Below, piece by piece: positions 37,276 through 50,950 of a stretch of DNA of 64,000 nucleotides (position 1 is the stretch's first letter; each line of letters opens with the position of its first letter). The stretch covers positions 12,043,921 through 12,107,920 of the forward strand of contig CM055210.1 of NCBI GenBank assembly GCA_029224185.1, read 5' to 3'. The position numbers and the translations under genes were made by a program. The stretch comes from Karalla daura (taxonomy: Eukaryota; Chordata; Actinopteri; Chaetodontiformes; Leiognathidae). The notes beneath the pieces were generated by a model. That model was not told where the DNA came from, did not search any database, and saw nothing but the letters and a program-made list of their open reading frames with translations.

Positions 37276-37958
37276 GGAAATAATGAGCATGTTGTATGCA
37301 TGTACAGCTGTCGCAAATGGGGAGAGCCGCACAAATACCAACGCTCAGCTGAGGATACCGGTGCAGGCACATTCTGCACGACAGGTTCTTTTCCCATTGA
37401 TCTCTCCCATTATCACCAATATTCCCTGCTGGCATCCATTGCGCGGGATGGATTTGCACAACGTGTGGACTGTGAGGATCACGCGTGTAATGGACATAGC
37501 TATTAGAGATCCTTCCGGTTAGTCTTTCCACTGAGCCTGGCGCTAGTAACAAGAACCCGATTAGCTCATTCTTAGCGCTACAGCAATACTCGCAGCGCCG
37601 AGCTAGACACCATCAGCATCCCCATCACTTGCATGTTCCTCAGACTGTAGTATTACAGTTCACTGCATGGGGTACTCAAAGCAGCTGCCTCAGTGCAAAC
37701 TTTACCATGGACCATATACTGAGGAAGCTGAAGTTTCTGGGGTTTCAGTGTGTGGGTTCAACAAACAAAAGAAGTATTGATTACACCACACTGGGTCGTT
37801 TCTCCCTGAAGGTTGCTAATAGTTCCCACATTGTAAACATTTCACCACAAGCCTTCATTCGAGGAAATGTTTCCCAGAACAAGGGGCAACCATTGGCACC
37901 CATCAATCCCTCTGGTGGAAGAGTGTGTTTTGGCCTCGCGATGCTGGTAACTTAAGAG

Positions 37959-37990
37959 CGAGAGAGAGAGAGGGAGAGGGAGAGAGAGAA
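37959..37990. repeat. (GA)n tract
   Basis: GAGAGAGAGGGAGAGGGAGA type. Confidence 0.85.
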
Positions 37991-39129
37991 ACCACTGCGC
38001 TGTTGAGGAAGAAGACAGTCCATGTCCCTGCAAGCTACAAAGGCAAAGCACATGAACCGGTTCCACAAGATTTACAAAATGTGTTGCAGGCCAAGGTTTG
38101 CACCGCACACACAAAAGAAAATATGCTCAAAAAGAGGCAAACGTTCTATTTTGGTTTTGGGCAAAAAGAAAAAAAAAACTAAATATCACTTCATTTTCTA
38201 TAAAACCAACGACACTCATCTCTCTTGGCATTTCCCGACGGAGACAGAAGCCCTGACATCTCAAGCCTGTTTGCTTGTTCAAGACCGTTTGGAGAAACTA
38301 TAGAGCGAGCACGCCGGCCTGGACAATTCTAATTGTACACAGAGACAGTCTGTTTATTCAACGCAAGTCATAAAGGTATAAATGTGGCACTGGGTGTTTA
38401 TTGAAAATTAGCTGGTGTGTGGAGTTGACCAGGGCTGGGGAGTAGATGTAAAGCCAACTGGAGACTCTAAACCACCTGACCAACACTCCAGGAAACGTAA
38501 AGGTTGGCTGGCTGGGCACGTATCTCTGTTCCCGTAGTCATTACAGAGCAGCCGACTCCAACTGCCTATTTAACATATATAGCAGCTGTAGTAATCATAT
38601 CATTACCTGCTTTTATGCTGCTTCTAAACGAAACAGAGTCCAAGCTCTATTGATAGAAGACAAATTATGCATCCTCTCGCGTGCGCTACAATGGGGAGAT
38701 ATACTGCAAATAGCACTGTTAAGAGTTCTTTCAGCACCGTCTCTCTGCGACTTAGGCTTCGCAACAGATGGGCAGAAATCTCATGTTTCCCCCCCACACC
38801 GCTACTATTTTGGTCTGAAGTGTTGTTCTGCCCGCCTGACTCACAACTCTGACGAGAGCTCTCCCAGGTCAAAGGCCTTGTCCGCTCCGAGGGCACCAGA
38901 CCATAAACAAGTGAGTAGCCATTTCCCCAGCCCCCCCCCCCCTCCCTCTCTCTCTTTCTGTCAGTGCTGACGTCAGACCGCGGTATCTGTGGCATCTCCG
39001 CCCGAGCCTCGAGGACTTGGAAAGGTGGCGATTGATAGATGAGCTCGGGGAGTCATCAAACGTGGCTCGGCCGTCTGTCTCCGAGCCTCCTCTGTGCCAG
39101 ACAGCAGAGTCTGCCTGTCTGCCAGCTTG

Positions 39130-39195
39130 GCCACTCGCCCCCCCCCCCCCACCCCCCCACCCCATCCACCTCCCCCCACCACACCCACCCCGCCC
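39130..39195. repeat. C-rich low-complexity tract
   Basis: CCCCCCCACCCCCC runs with CCACC interruptions; a sister tract lies at 38930-38945. Confidence 0.85.
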
Positions 39196-40186
39196 GCCTG
39201 CGTGTCCAGGCTTTGGCAAACCTTGTCAACGGCGAGTGGCTGATGCGATGGCACGGAGCTGTGTACAAGTGTGTGGCGACCTGAGGTCAGTGCAACCTGG
39301 AGCCAAGCCACCGGCCCACATTCGTTGCCGTGGCAATCCAAAACCCGACACAGTGGCTGCAAATGTAAGATTTACTGATTGAAATACACTTCGCTTAATA
39401 ACAGTACTTGTGGGTCAATTTTGCGCGTTTTGTCTTTCACGCTGACCCAAAGAAATACAAAGAAGTAATGATCGGCGGGATGATAGAGAGCACTCCAACT
39501 CCTGATTGACAATTTGATTTCATTGTTCATGTATTCATTTATTCATGGTGAAGTGCTCCGGGTCCAAAATGTAGAAGAGCTGCCAAAGCTCACAAGCTAC
39601 TTGAACAAACCTGGGTATTAATCACTCCCCGCAGTTTCAGGATGGTGAAAGAAAAACACCCAGACAATATCCTGTAGCCAGCCGAGTAGAAACTCCACGG
39701 ATATGGAGATTAGGCTCTCTGCCTTTGCGGCAGTATGACATAAAATCATTTGAAAAAAAATCCTTAGAGAAAACATAACACGATCCTGCAAGATTAGAGC
39801 AGGAACCGGGTTAGCCGGTGCAAAAGTCGAGGTGGCACAGAGCTCCTAATTGAGGCTGTCAGGCTGGGCCAGAACCACTTTGATACGGATCAGTGCACAG
39901 CTGCACGCCGAGCGGACCGTCAGCATCCCTGAGAGGCTGGACAGCAGACGGACCGGAGGAAGAGCTCCTCGAGGTGCTCTAAACACCTCCACGTCTACGT
40001 TTACACCGACACCAGCTAATGCAACACAAGCCTGGAACTGTGGGCTGGGAATAGATTGACGGAGAGATTAAGAGGGAGGAGGTGGGGGTGGATAGATGGA
40101 GAGAGAGAGACAGAGACAGGATGGATGGACAGGCACACAGAGAAATAGATAGTGGACGAGATAGACAATAGATAAATGGGTTTGAG

Positions 40187-40431
<245 letters not shown>

Positions 40432-40603
40432 AACATTAGTCATCATTGGCTTTTTACGACTGTGTCAGCGTAACAATAACCAGGCACCACACTGTGTTGT
40501 AACACGGCTAATATCACTACAATATGGTAGCCATATCCTATTGACATTCCTCTAGGGTAAACCCAGACACAGAACAGAAGGAACACACAAGCCAGCCTCG
40601 CAG

Positions 40604-40811
40604 CCCCCCCTCACCCCCCCCCCCCCCCCCCCCACCCCCAACTTCTGTCATCTGTTTTCTGTTTTTTTGCTGGCTCTGGCGCTGTCTTGGCTAAAACAGC
40701 AGCAGCCGGGACAGGCCTCTCGGCTCAGCTCCAACACTCTCACCTTCTCTAATCCACCCCCCCTCTACCACCCTCCACCCCCATCCACCCCCCACCCTCA
40801 CCCTCACCCCG
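40604..40811. repeat. Poly-C run and CCACCC-rich tract
   Basis: A C run interrupted once or twice at 40604-40639, then a C/A/T-rich stretch at 40756-40811. Confidence 0.85.
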
Positions 40812-42700
40812 GCACAGCCACCCTGGAGGTGCTGCAGACGTGCACCTGTCTGTGGGGATTCGTCCAGTCTGCTCCACATGCTGGAACCCTACACCAGGTT
40901 TCAGCTTCCTCTCCAGGCGTACTGTCCAGGGCGAGTTTCATCCTGCTCCGCCGGAACAATCGCTCCCGGCCGCCCCCGGACACAGCCCCCCCCGGACACA
41001 GCCCCCCCCCCCCCGGCTGGATAACATGTGGGGATCGTTTCCGCTACGCCTCAGCGAACGAGGAGCACAATTAGGTGCGCTGCGGCTTCATTTGCGAGGA
41101 CAGGGCGGCAGCACCAAACATTCAATTTGCATTACATTTATGAGCCGTTGGCCCTCAAGAAAACACCGCTAATGCGCTGCTTACCAGGCTAATGAATGGA
41201 CACACAGCCAGAGCTGACTGGGAGAACAGGGGATGAAACTGCATATCATCTCATCTCTGAAGCTGCAATGGGAGATTATTGGACGTTAAGCAGCCTGCGT
41301 CTGCAGCTTCACGCTCTGCTTGTTCGATCGTACGGGGAACTATCATTATTAATGCTGTTCCTCACTTATTGCTACTTCTTCTTCTTCTTGTTTTTCTTGC
41401 ACAACGGGTGGTCATGTTAAAGAAAGTAAAACAGCAATATAGCAAGAAAGGCTGCGGACTTTCAGACATGACATCTGCTCTCTCAGATGTACAGCACCTC
41501 AGCCTTCGTCTACATTTCCTGTCAGTTCATTAATGTAAAGTTCAGCACCGCTCTGATTTCCACCACGTGAGCGAGTCCTCTTCACCCTTTGAGCCTTTGA
41601 GTCAATGAGCGGAGCTCCGACACTTATAGTTTCCAATCACGGCCGGAGATTTGAAGACGACTTCTCACAGCCGGACGGCGTTCCGAGTGTGAGCCGCGGG
41701 CTAGCGCCAGCTTAGGGGCCGTCCGTCCTCGCCACCACCTAATTTTAAGGAATAGGTGTTAATCCCCGTCTTGGCAGCCGCACTGGACATGTGCCACGCT
41801 AATCCCACGTTTAATGATCGCCAAAAATTTGTCCCTGTTCTTCGAAGGGGGAAGAGGGCGACTCAATTTTCTTGTTCAAACATTTGCCGATACGCGACCC
41901 GCCTGACGGGATGCTAAAATTAACCCTCAGGCTGATAAAACAATATTTGCCTGATAAAACTCGAGCGTTTCCCACGATATCAGGAGACACGGCGGCTTAA
42001 ACCAGAGCGCGCAGAAACCCTTCACGCTCCAAGCGGTGAAGCCCTGTCAAAGCACGCTGGCTGACATGAGGTAAAGAACCTGCAGGACCGCAGCTGGGGG
42101 CCACACAGCCAGCAGCCCCGGGCCCCGCCATCACCCTCCCCTGCAAACAGAGCCCGCGTTGTGTAGAGGCGACATGCGTGCCGCGCCACGCTCACTTAAT
42201 GAAGCGTGCCGACTTCCTCGCTCCCCGGTGAGCCCGCTACGGCCTCGCGGAAGGCTGCGAGTGTGAGGAGGAAGGAAGGAGGCTATAAAAGGACACTTAA
42301 AAAAAAAAAGAGGGAGGGGGTGGGGGGGACTGCCACACAGTCAGAGCCGGGGCCCCGCTCGGCTTGTTTACCGCTAACGTGGGACCCTGAAAGCCCCGAC
42401 GTGTGCCTCGTTTGCTTGTGCAGGCGAGGAGGTGTATGAAAACACACGTTTGTTTGTTTTTTGTTTGTTTGTTTGTGAAACTGCACCATGGTGTGACTCA
42501 CGCCGCCTGTTTGCAACTGTGTGATTCTTAACTTCAGGAAATCTCCAGGACAGCTTTGCTCTCTAATCTTCCAGTGCTATCCTCCTGGAAGGGACCGATC
42601 TTAGGCCTCTCTGGAGTAGATCCAATGAATGACCAAACGCACCCCAAAAAAAGACGAAGCCCAGCTGCAATGGTCTGTGATAGAGTCAAGACATCGTCTT

Positions 42701-42900
42701 GTCTGTCTCTCTCTCTCTATCTCTCTCTGTCTCTCTCTCTCGCCCTGAGAGAGTTCAGTTTCAGTGAACAGACAGGAGTCGGAGCAGCGGGCCACATGAG
42801 AGGAGCTCCGATGGAAACCCCTCTGTACACAGCTCGAATCAAAGCGAAGCCGTGTAAGTGTTTTTCCACACACTTTTCGAGAGAGAGAGAGAGAGAGAGA
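42701..42900. repeat. (TC)n and (GA)n tracts in inverted arrangement
   Basis: CT dinucleotides at 42701-42741 and GA dinucleotides at 42880-42900. The two are complementary and could pair. Confidence 0.85.
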
Positions 42901-44065
42901 TGGGAAGGGACGTACCCAGACACCAGTGCAGTCTGGTCTCTCGAGAGCTTCCTGAGACATCGAGGTGTGTGTGCTCCCTGTGTGTGTAAGAGCTGAGAGG
43001 AGTGTGTGTTCTCACAGCAAACAGATCGAGCAGCGAGGGAAGCCTGACGTCTGGCGAAGACGGACGAGCGGGACGAGGCGAGGAGCGGGAGATGAAACAG
43101 CTGATGCGGCTTCTGTGGCCGACGTGCCTACAGTTCCCTTTAACTTCCACAAACAAGGTCTGATTCATTGCAAGGGAGGCGGGGCCACCACACCAGCCCT
43201 GGGGGAGGGTTTCTCAGATCGCTTGGCTCATCTTTTCTATTGATTTTGTAAAAAAAAAAAAGTGCTTTAACCTAAGACTATTGAGAGATAGACAACAAAA
43301 GCTGACACATGCTAAAAAAAAGTAGACGTGAGCTGGTAAGTCGATGTTTTCAAATGCTGAAATCAACTCCATTATGAGGAGAGCTGGTGATTAACGAACC
43401 TAGCCACTGCTCTCACACCTCCTTCTTCCTTTCTTTGAGCTCTTTCATCCACTATAGCTATATATACTAATGCAGTCCCTCAATATAAAAGCATCTGTCC
43501 AAATGAGCAAATGTAATGTAATCTTGGCCATTGTTAGTCTACACCTGTAGTAGTTTGGGGTGGACCAACAAGCACGATTTTTAACATAGTTTGCATTTTT
43601 CGCAGCATTGTGTAACTTTTTCAATAAAGGTCTTAGAAAACATCATCATCGTGCTGCTAACAATGGGCAGGAGGTGCCCAGCGGCCTCACCAGACTCTCC
43701 ACAGCCAGCTAATGCTAATTCAGCTAACTAGCACAGGTATGCAGCAGCAGCAGCAGCTGCAGTGTGACATCCCTGACGACTCCCGGACTAATGGACAAGC
43801 TTGCTTCTGTGCAACCTGGGTGTTTTTTTATATTAAAAAAAAAAAGAAACAAGAAAACAGGGCCGGCTTTGATACGGCCTGCAAATATTGACTCCTCCAG
43901 GACGGTTTCTCTGCGGCCTGGGGTAGAAGAGAGGGAGACCTCCCCTGCTCCTGCTCCTGCCTCTGCTCCCCACACCTGCTCCGGCTGGCGGCCGCATTCA
44001 CACCAGAACCAGTTGCAAATGTCAGCGCGAGGCACAGACGGGCCCAGAGATGCACATACGGGCTC

Positions 44066-44092
44066 TCACACACACACACACACACACACACC
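44066..44092. repeat. (CA)n microsatellite
   Basis: About 13 units. Confidence 0.95.
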
Positions 44093-45286
44093 AGCACACT
44101 CTCTTCTCTGTTTCATCTCCGGCCCGGGGTTTTTCGGGAGGCTGACAGGGGCCGCTTTCTTGGTGGGAGCCAGGAGCCATGCCAAAGGCCTGTCTGGCCC
44201 CAGCGTTGGCTTTCTATGCGACCGGGCCCCTCTATCTACAGTGCGAGACCCGACTGACACACTCCATGTTTTAAGACATCAGTAATGCGGCCAGAACCCG
44301 AGCCGCTTCATCTCGCCGCCAGTTCAGAGTTTCGCACGCCTCCTGACGGGCGCAGGTGAGGCGCGTCGTCAAACAGTCCACGTCGATTAGCCAGGACGCC
44401 AAACGGATGCTGGCCGGGCGGAGAGAAAAGAGGCAAATAGCGGGAAATGAAACCTCTTCTCTTCTCTCTTTTTTTTCTCAGAAGCCTGACATTTTGTTCG
44501 AGCAGATAGAACAGCATACCATTTACCATCATCAAAGCGTGCCGCGCAGAGTGGGCTCTCAGAGGACCTGCTATTTTCATGAGCCATTTAATGTGGCCTC
44601 TAAAGACATTTATATAATTTATCATTCCCAAGCATCACAGAGAAAACCCTTTTTGCAGAGCACACGCTTCAAAAAAACATGTTTGTTCCCTATTTTTTCC
44701 ACCGCCCCCACCCCTCGCTCCTCTACTCCTCCACTTTGATGCAAAAACGAAAATCCAAATAAATCTTTCTCTTTTTTTCGAGGCTCGTTTGAGGAAGGAT
44801 TCAGTGACCTGAGGCCTCTCGTGGGGGATCCATATCAGCGGCACACACGCAGCCTTGGGGAGGGACCGGAGGGGGGGGGACTGCTCTCCAGTCTGTCCTT
44901 TCTGCTTATTTTGGTCACTTCTTCTTCTTTTTTCCTCTTGTTGTTGTTGTTGTGGCATGCAGTCAAGAGATCCAGTGAATAGCCGCCGCCTCCAAACAGC
45001 TCAGGTCCCCATGCTCCTCTCATTGAAGCTGGAGAGAGCCTTTAAACAGCATGAAGAGGCGACCGGACAGAGCAGAGGAAGGGATGAATGTCCACGGGAG
45101 TGAGTCAGACCTTGGCTTTCTTTATGTTTTTGGGGTGTTTTTATGTCTTTTAAAGAAGTGAAACAGCAAGACGTGTCTTTCAGTAGCAGGGGGAGGAGGA
45201 GAGGCGATATCTGCGAGCCGATAACCCCATCGGTCAATTAGAGGATGCTTTCTCCACGGCTCGTTTGAGCAGAGTGGGGTGGAGGA

Positions 45287-45310
45287 GGGGGGGGGGGGGG
45301 GGGGGGGGGG
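45287..45310. repeat. Poly-G run of 24
   Basis: Uninterrupted G homopolymer, among the longest in the window. Confidence 0.95.
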
Positions 45311-48300
45311 CAAATCCTGGCAGCCCGGGTGCAGACAGAAGCACAAAGAAGCGAACAATTATTGGGCCGCCCCAGACTTGACTGGTTTGTGTGCACGTGG
45401 GAAGTTCTTCAGCACATGGCAATTAAGAGGCGGGCGAGTGGGGCGAGGGCCTTGAACGTGACCCAGTTCTGACATCAAGAGGTGGCAGGCGGCGCCTCGA
45501 TGGGGTTTTGGTGACTTTTCGGTGCGTGGTTTGTTTCTACAAACGGCTGGCCTTATTTTACGTAAGGCCCAGTTACATAATTGGCCCCAACTTCTACAAT
45601 GAAAGTCGCACATGTGCAAAGATATCTGTTGTCTCCGCCTTGGCTGGACCGCTCTCACCAGCAGCCGAAACCGTTTCGAATAGATATTGACCCCGCGCCA
45701 TAAATGTGTCTTGGCTTTCGCTTGTTATATAATACGCAATCAACTCCGATTCCAAATCCTGGATTTTCATTATCTCTTCAGAAATCTGCCAATAGGCTAA
45801 GATTAAAGGACAAACCGAGAAAATATCTGAGCGTTCTGCTGCCTCCAGCGTTGGTTTTGTCCCTAGAAGCAGAAGAAAAGCGCCAGCTCTGGGACTGACG
45901 AGCCCGGAGACAGGGGGAGAGAAAACGCTGCCGTCACATTTCACATTCGACACAAATTACAGATCTCGCACCGGCCGACACCAGATCTGCCGGGGCATTA
46001 GCGGCGGCGGTGCGAACGAGGGAAGTCGTTCCTCCACTCCGCCCGCTGTTGACTTTGGCCTGCGCACGCTAATCTGAGAACGGGCTGGAGGGGAGCAGTC
46101 TACCTGGAGCACAGTGTCAGTGAAGTATGAAGAGAGAGAAATAGCACAAATCCATTTTCCTGCTCCCATAATCCTCCAAAACATTGCATTCGCAAAACAT
46201 CTCCAGCCCCCCCCCCACACCCCCCACCCCGACCCTGAGCGCCTCTCACACCGTGCTAGTCTTACAAGCCAGCGTGTAACAGCAAATAAAACGCGGTTTT
46301 AAAATATCAAATGGCGAGCCCGTCTCCAGCTCCCCACGTATAATCGGCCCATGCCTCCATCGAATCCTACTGTACAGCGCTGGCCCTGGCGCCCCGCTGC
46401 CGTCCTGCAACCCAAACCTGAGCGGCTCTGACCCCTGTCAGCGCCGCAGCCCGCCTCGGGCAGCACCTCTCAGAGGTGGCTTCATATCCGGAGCCCTGGC
46501 TTTGTCTCGCCTGGCCACCACCAGAGCACAGCCAGGGGGGGGGGGCCTGGGGACGTGACTGAACCCAACGTTTCAGACGCTTTAAAGAGCCGTTCAGTCG
46601 TCGAAAAGCTTTGAAAACCTCTCCTTTCCCCCCCTCCCCCTCTTATCAATTGTAATTTCACTCATTTAGTCCGACCTGGGGAGCTTTCTCCCAAACTGCA
46701 ACTGGATCCAGGGGCCTGGCAGGACGTAGATTTATGGCCGTGACATTCACAAGCAGGAGTTGCTTACCTCTTATGGGACTCCCGCGCCACTGATTTAAAG
46801 CGAAGGAGCGTTGAGTTATGTCGTGTTGTTCCCAGTTCCCGCTCAGACGAAACCTACACCCTCGTATTACCGGGACCTGACACATGTGCAGTGACGCTGC
46901 TGCCAGCCCCTGCCAGCTGACCTCCACCCCAAAAACTGACTCCAGAGCTCCTCGGCGGGATCGCCAATAGCGCATGAAAAACCGCTTTCAGAATAACAAA
47001 TAAACGACGGAGCCCACATTACGCCGATGACCTGCGCCCGCTCTGGAGTCTCCCTGCCGTTTATTTTGTTAAATTGAGGGGAAAAAAGCACGTCAAAGCT
47101 GCTAGCAAGTGCACGCCGGGGCGCCGGGGTGCCACTCAGCGCGCTTACGCCATGTTCTCCATTCCTTGAAAGGCTCTTACGCATTCATCTGGCACGGCGG
47201 AGAAGATTAAGCGACCCGCGCCCCATCTCGCCCCGGGCACCGCAATAGCTGTGGCGACTCCAAGCTGCTGCCCTGTCACGTCATGTCACATCCACTCAGC
47301 AGGAACGTGCGTCACGCCAAGACGCCTCCCCGTCATCTTTTCCTGGGGCTGCTCAAACGGCCTCTCACGTTTTAACAGTGGCAGGCGAAGGCGAGGGCGA
47401 AGGCGGGGGTGGGGGTGGGGGGTAGGGGTAATTTGTTTTGAAGGTCAAGGGTACCGTGACGGATACCTTCCTGATCTTTCGGTGTTTAGCACCGGGAAAG
47501 AGATAATCCTCCCTACCTGCAGAACCGCAAATCAGTCAGGCTGACACCCCGGGACATCTGCGAGGGAAGAGGGATCACCAGGCAGCGACTTCTTCCTCAC
47601 GGGCTGACACTGGTGATAACCTTGGCCGCTCCTCTTTGTGCTTGAAGTTGTAACCGCCGAGTGGCGAGGCGTCTTCATACTAAGGAGACCGTGTTCATCT
47701 TCCCGTCCTCGACACTATGGACGTGAATACTGATGTCCACTTGCGCCGCACGCAGACCCCGGGAACCCAGTGAAAACACTTAGGCCTGCACTTATGAGAC
47801 GATAAACATTTACAGTGTGCCAAAGATCCAAGGAGCGAGGGATGGCTCCAATTAAGCAAACTGTTTTACTCAGATTCGGCTGTTTATCTTTGTCCATTAA
47901 CAGGTGCCATAGGGGGGATGGGGGATGGGAGAGGGTTAGATGTGTTTCTACCATATCTGTTCATGTGCATCAAGGCTGAGTTACAAATAGCCTTCCTAAA
48001 CGGAACCAACCACACACATACTCAGACACCGTACGACACAGCAGGTGGGAGGTTTGATGTTCGAGGTGCAGTTTGTCACGTCAGGTTGAGGGCTTGCTCC
48101 GTGGAGCTTCCTGGGCTCTCACAGGACAGACCGTAGATTAAGACGGAGTCAGAAATGCTGTTCGACGCTGGCAAATGACTGAAACAATTGCTGTGACTTA
48201 ATGACATTGCATCGGGGCTTCTGTGTATCCTATGAGCTATGAGTGCTAGACAACCTCTGAGCTACTCTAGCCTGACAGGAAATAAGGCACAGCTGTTTCA

Positions 48301-48321
48301 ACCGGTGCTCAAACTTTCCCA

Positions 48322-48323
<2 letters not shown>

Positions 48324-48379
<56 letters not shown>
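48324..48379. repeat. (TG)n microsatellite
   Basis: About 27 perfect units. Confidence 0.95.
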
Positions 48380-48934
48380 ACAGCACAGCAGATGAATTCT
48401 CATTTCAAAACCACAATGGGAGATTGGGGTCGTTTCCTTAATATATGTATATATAAATACATATTAATGTAAATTAATCCATTTTATGTAAGCAGGAGAA
48501 AGTAGAACGCTTTTAAGACAACTTTTGTATCCGTGCAACGTTGTGGTTGTTACGCCGAGCATAAATGATCATCACACTTTTATGTTTGCAAGGAAAGCGC
48601 ATCAAATATGCATGAGGTATCCTGATTTACAATCTCCTAACATTTCCGCCTCAGTGTGCCCGATTCATTAAAACCGAACACACAGTAGTGCGCGAACGCA
48701 CACAAACAACTCCTCGTCCTCACAGTGAACAGCGTGGGGCCAGATGAATGACATTACCAAAGGAGATTAGCTCTCCTTCCCCAACAGAGAAGTGCAGCAG
48801 CGAGGGAAAGGGACCTTACCTCTAAACTGTCGTATCACGTTTCTACGTGTGGCCACGTTGACTTGAAGTCTCATGACCTCTCACTGGTGCACAGTTGTGG
48901 GGATGATAGTCTAATTCATTCCTTCATTCAGGGA

Positions 48935-49110
48935 ATACGCCCTGGACAGGTCGCCACTCCATTGAAGGGCGCACCCCATTTACTCTCACACTCACACCTA
49001 GGGGTAACTTAGAGTCTCCAATCAGTCTAAACATGGCGAGACTAATGTCTGCATGCCATTTTGGACTGTGGGAACAACCCAGAGGAACCCGTGAGAACGA
49101 CACACATACA
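48935..49110 (-). repeat. Common teleost dispersed repeat, fragment 8
   Basis: The plus strand reads CCTGGACAGGTCGCCACTCC, CTCACACTCACACCTAGGGG, TAACTTAGAGTCTCCAATCA and TTTGGACTGTGGGAAC. This is the antisense of the family and one of the least diverged copies here. Confidence 0.75.
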
Positions 49111-49319
49111 GTATAAAGGCTTTTTGGTGACTGCTCTCAAACCTCCCACTCCTGATTTCCAAGACTCAACAAAAGCAACTAGGTTAGGCAGGTGGGGTCT
49201 ACTACATAAATCAGACAGGAACAGTAGGGGAACAGTAGGGAAGCACGCAGACAGCCCTGGACGTCCCAGTGCCTGGTACCAGTCCTCTTTAAACCTATAA
49301 ATTAGACAACCCTATTTTC

Positions 49320-49810
49320 AGGCGGCCATACGGAGCATCAGCGCCATTTATCAAGCTGTTGAAAATTACAATTTAACCAGCCGTCTAGCCTGCGTGGACC
49401 GTATCAAATGACCGCTCAATTCAATTAAAGTGCACAGGGCTGGCTGTCTCACCGCTGGGTTTTCCAGGCCTTAGCACTGGCTTACACAGCTGTTTCTAAC
49501 CTCTTCTTCATCAGATACATGAGGAGGGGCCCCTGAAAGCAGGACTGTCTGTGCACCCACCAGACCAGTGAGTTCACTCTCCTCATATCAATCCATCTTC
49601 CCCGGCCGCTCGTAGATGCACGTACGTTCCTCTGTATTTTAGACTGGCATGGCGCCACTCCCCCCCCCCCATGAAAGGCAGGGGCCTTGTTTATTTGAGC
49701 CTTATTATTTAATTGCGCGCCCCCAGATTAATTACACGCTAAAGGGCATAGGGAAAAACACAGTTGCATAAAACTTAATTAAGAAACCGCATTCTACACC
49801 ATTTTTAACG
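49320..49810. promoter_or_regulatory. Candidate regulatory stretch
   Basis: Two complex blocks, 49320-49500 (GCGCCATTTATC, AATTCAATTAAAGTGC) and 49678-49810 (ATTATTTAATTGCG, GATTAATTACACGC, ACTTAATTAAGAA). They are separated by a short C run near 49660. Confidence 0.25.
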
Positions 49811-50754
49811 TCGCCGTTTGTTGGGAGGATCGAGGGCCTCACGCTCTCGCCCGCTCCCAGGAAACACAATTAACAGAACCAGAATATCATCAAACAGAGA
49901 AGACAGAAACCTCAGCCACTGGTGATGGGTCGGGTTACAGCGCGGGGGCCGCAGGGTGTCACACGCTCCTCTCCGCGGCTTTTGGATCAGCTGGCCCCCC
50001 CGAGTCCCCCGGTGAGCGTGGGTAAAGACGGGGGGGGGCGTGGAACAAGCCCACAAGGTCTCGGCCGGGACGTTCTCATATCGCAGACTAAACCCGGAGC
50101 GGGACGGTGAAAAGTGGTAGGGTTAGGGAGGGGGGGGGAGTAGCTGACAAACACACTGGACGTCAAACAGCGTGGATAGGAAACACGGGCAGGCCTGATC
50201 CCATGTTTGGAGCCGGGTCCAGCCTCCAGGGTGGAGACCCGAGGGAGTCTGCGAGCACAACATCTGGCCAGCTGCTGGGCGAAACGCTCCAGCCTCCATC
50301 ACTTTTTCCGCGGAGAAATCGCCCGGATCCCTGTTGTGTTTGGATGGCCGGAGGGTTTGCTTGCTTGTTTTTGTTGAGACTAAAGGCTTGGCGGACTGAG
50401 AAGGAGGGCACTCAGAGACGTTAGCTCTAATAAATGTTTTGCAGCGGGCGTAAATAAATGTTCTGAGAGGGTGGCTGCCGGTGACGCGTTCAGCGCGGAC
50501 TGATATATGGCGTTTGAAACCCCAGAAATTAAACAAAAGGCAAAATATTTGCTATTCCAATTCAGGAGTCGGCGAGAGGAACAATGTGTGGTTTGGGACT
50601 GTATGAAAATGATTTGGGCGGTCAGGAAAGTGAGAACGATGTTTTAATTTCTGTTTTCTCTCGGTGCCTGTATTGTATTTCAACCCTAGCTCCTGAGGTT
50701 CTTCGCAGAGTTAGAACGGCCACATCGTGAGATGACCTGTATGTTTCCCATGGT

Positions 50755-50950
50755 CACACAGTGGCGGCGGCGGTTAACACAGTTGCCTCGCAGGAAAAAA
50801 AAGGACCCGGGTTCAACTCGTGTAGAGCTTTCTCCGACGTATCCACGTCTACGTTTTCAGGTCGATGGCAGACTCTGAACTGCCTCTAGGTGTGAGCATG
50901 AGGGTGAATGGTTTGTGTGCACTGGGAATGGCTTCAGGGGATCTCTGCAA
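50755..50950 (+). repeat. Common teleost dispersed repeat, fragment 9
   Basis: GCGGCGGCGGTTAACACAG, TTGCCTCGCAGG, GACCCGGGTTCAACTCG, then CTGAACTGCCTCTAGGTGTG and GGGTGAATGG. The copy is near full span with small internal deletions. Confidence 0.7.

Larger units (their letters stand above)
33600..40180. other. Non-coding intronic stretch
   Basis: No gene recognised. It contains a short AAGAAGAAG tract (33670-33695), the small repeats listed separately, and C-rich tracts near 38.9-39.2 kb. Confidence 0.5.
40820..48300. other. Non-coding intronic stretch
   Basis: No gene recognised. There are low-complexity tracts at 42.7-42.9, 44.07, 45.29, 46.2 (C-rich) and 46.54 kb (G run). Around 43690-43755 GCTAATGCTAATTCAGCTAA and a (GCA)6 tract occur. 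Confidence 0.5.

Noticed and set aside
46765..46790. Short minus-strand segment TGGCGCGGGAGTCC between CAG and GAG|GTAAGC
   Set aside because: In the phase required after exon 2 it does not encode Gly-X-Y, and at 24 nt it can arise by chance.
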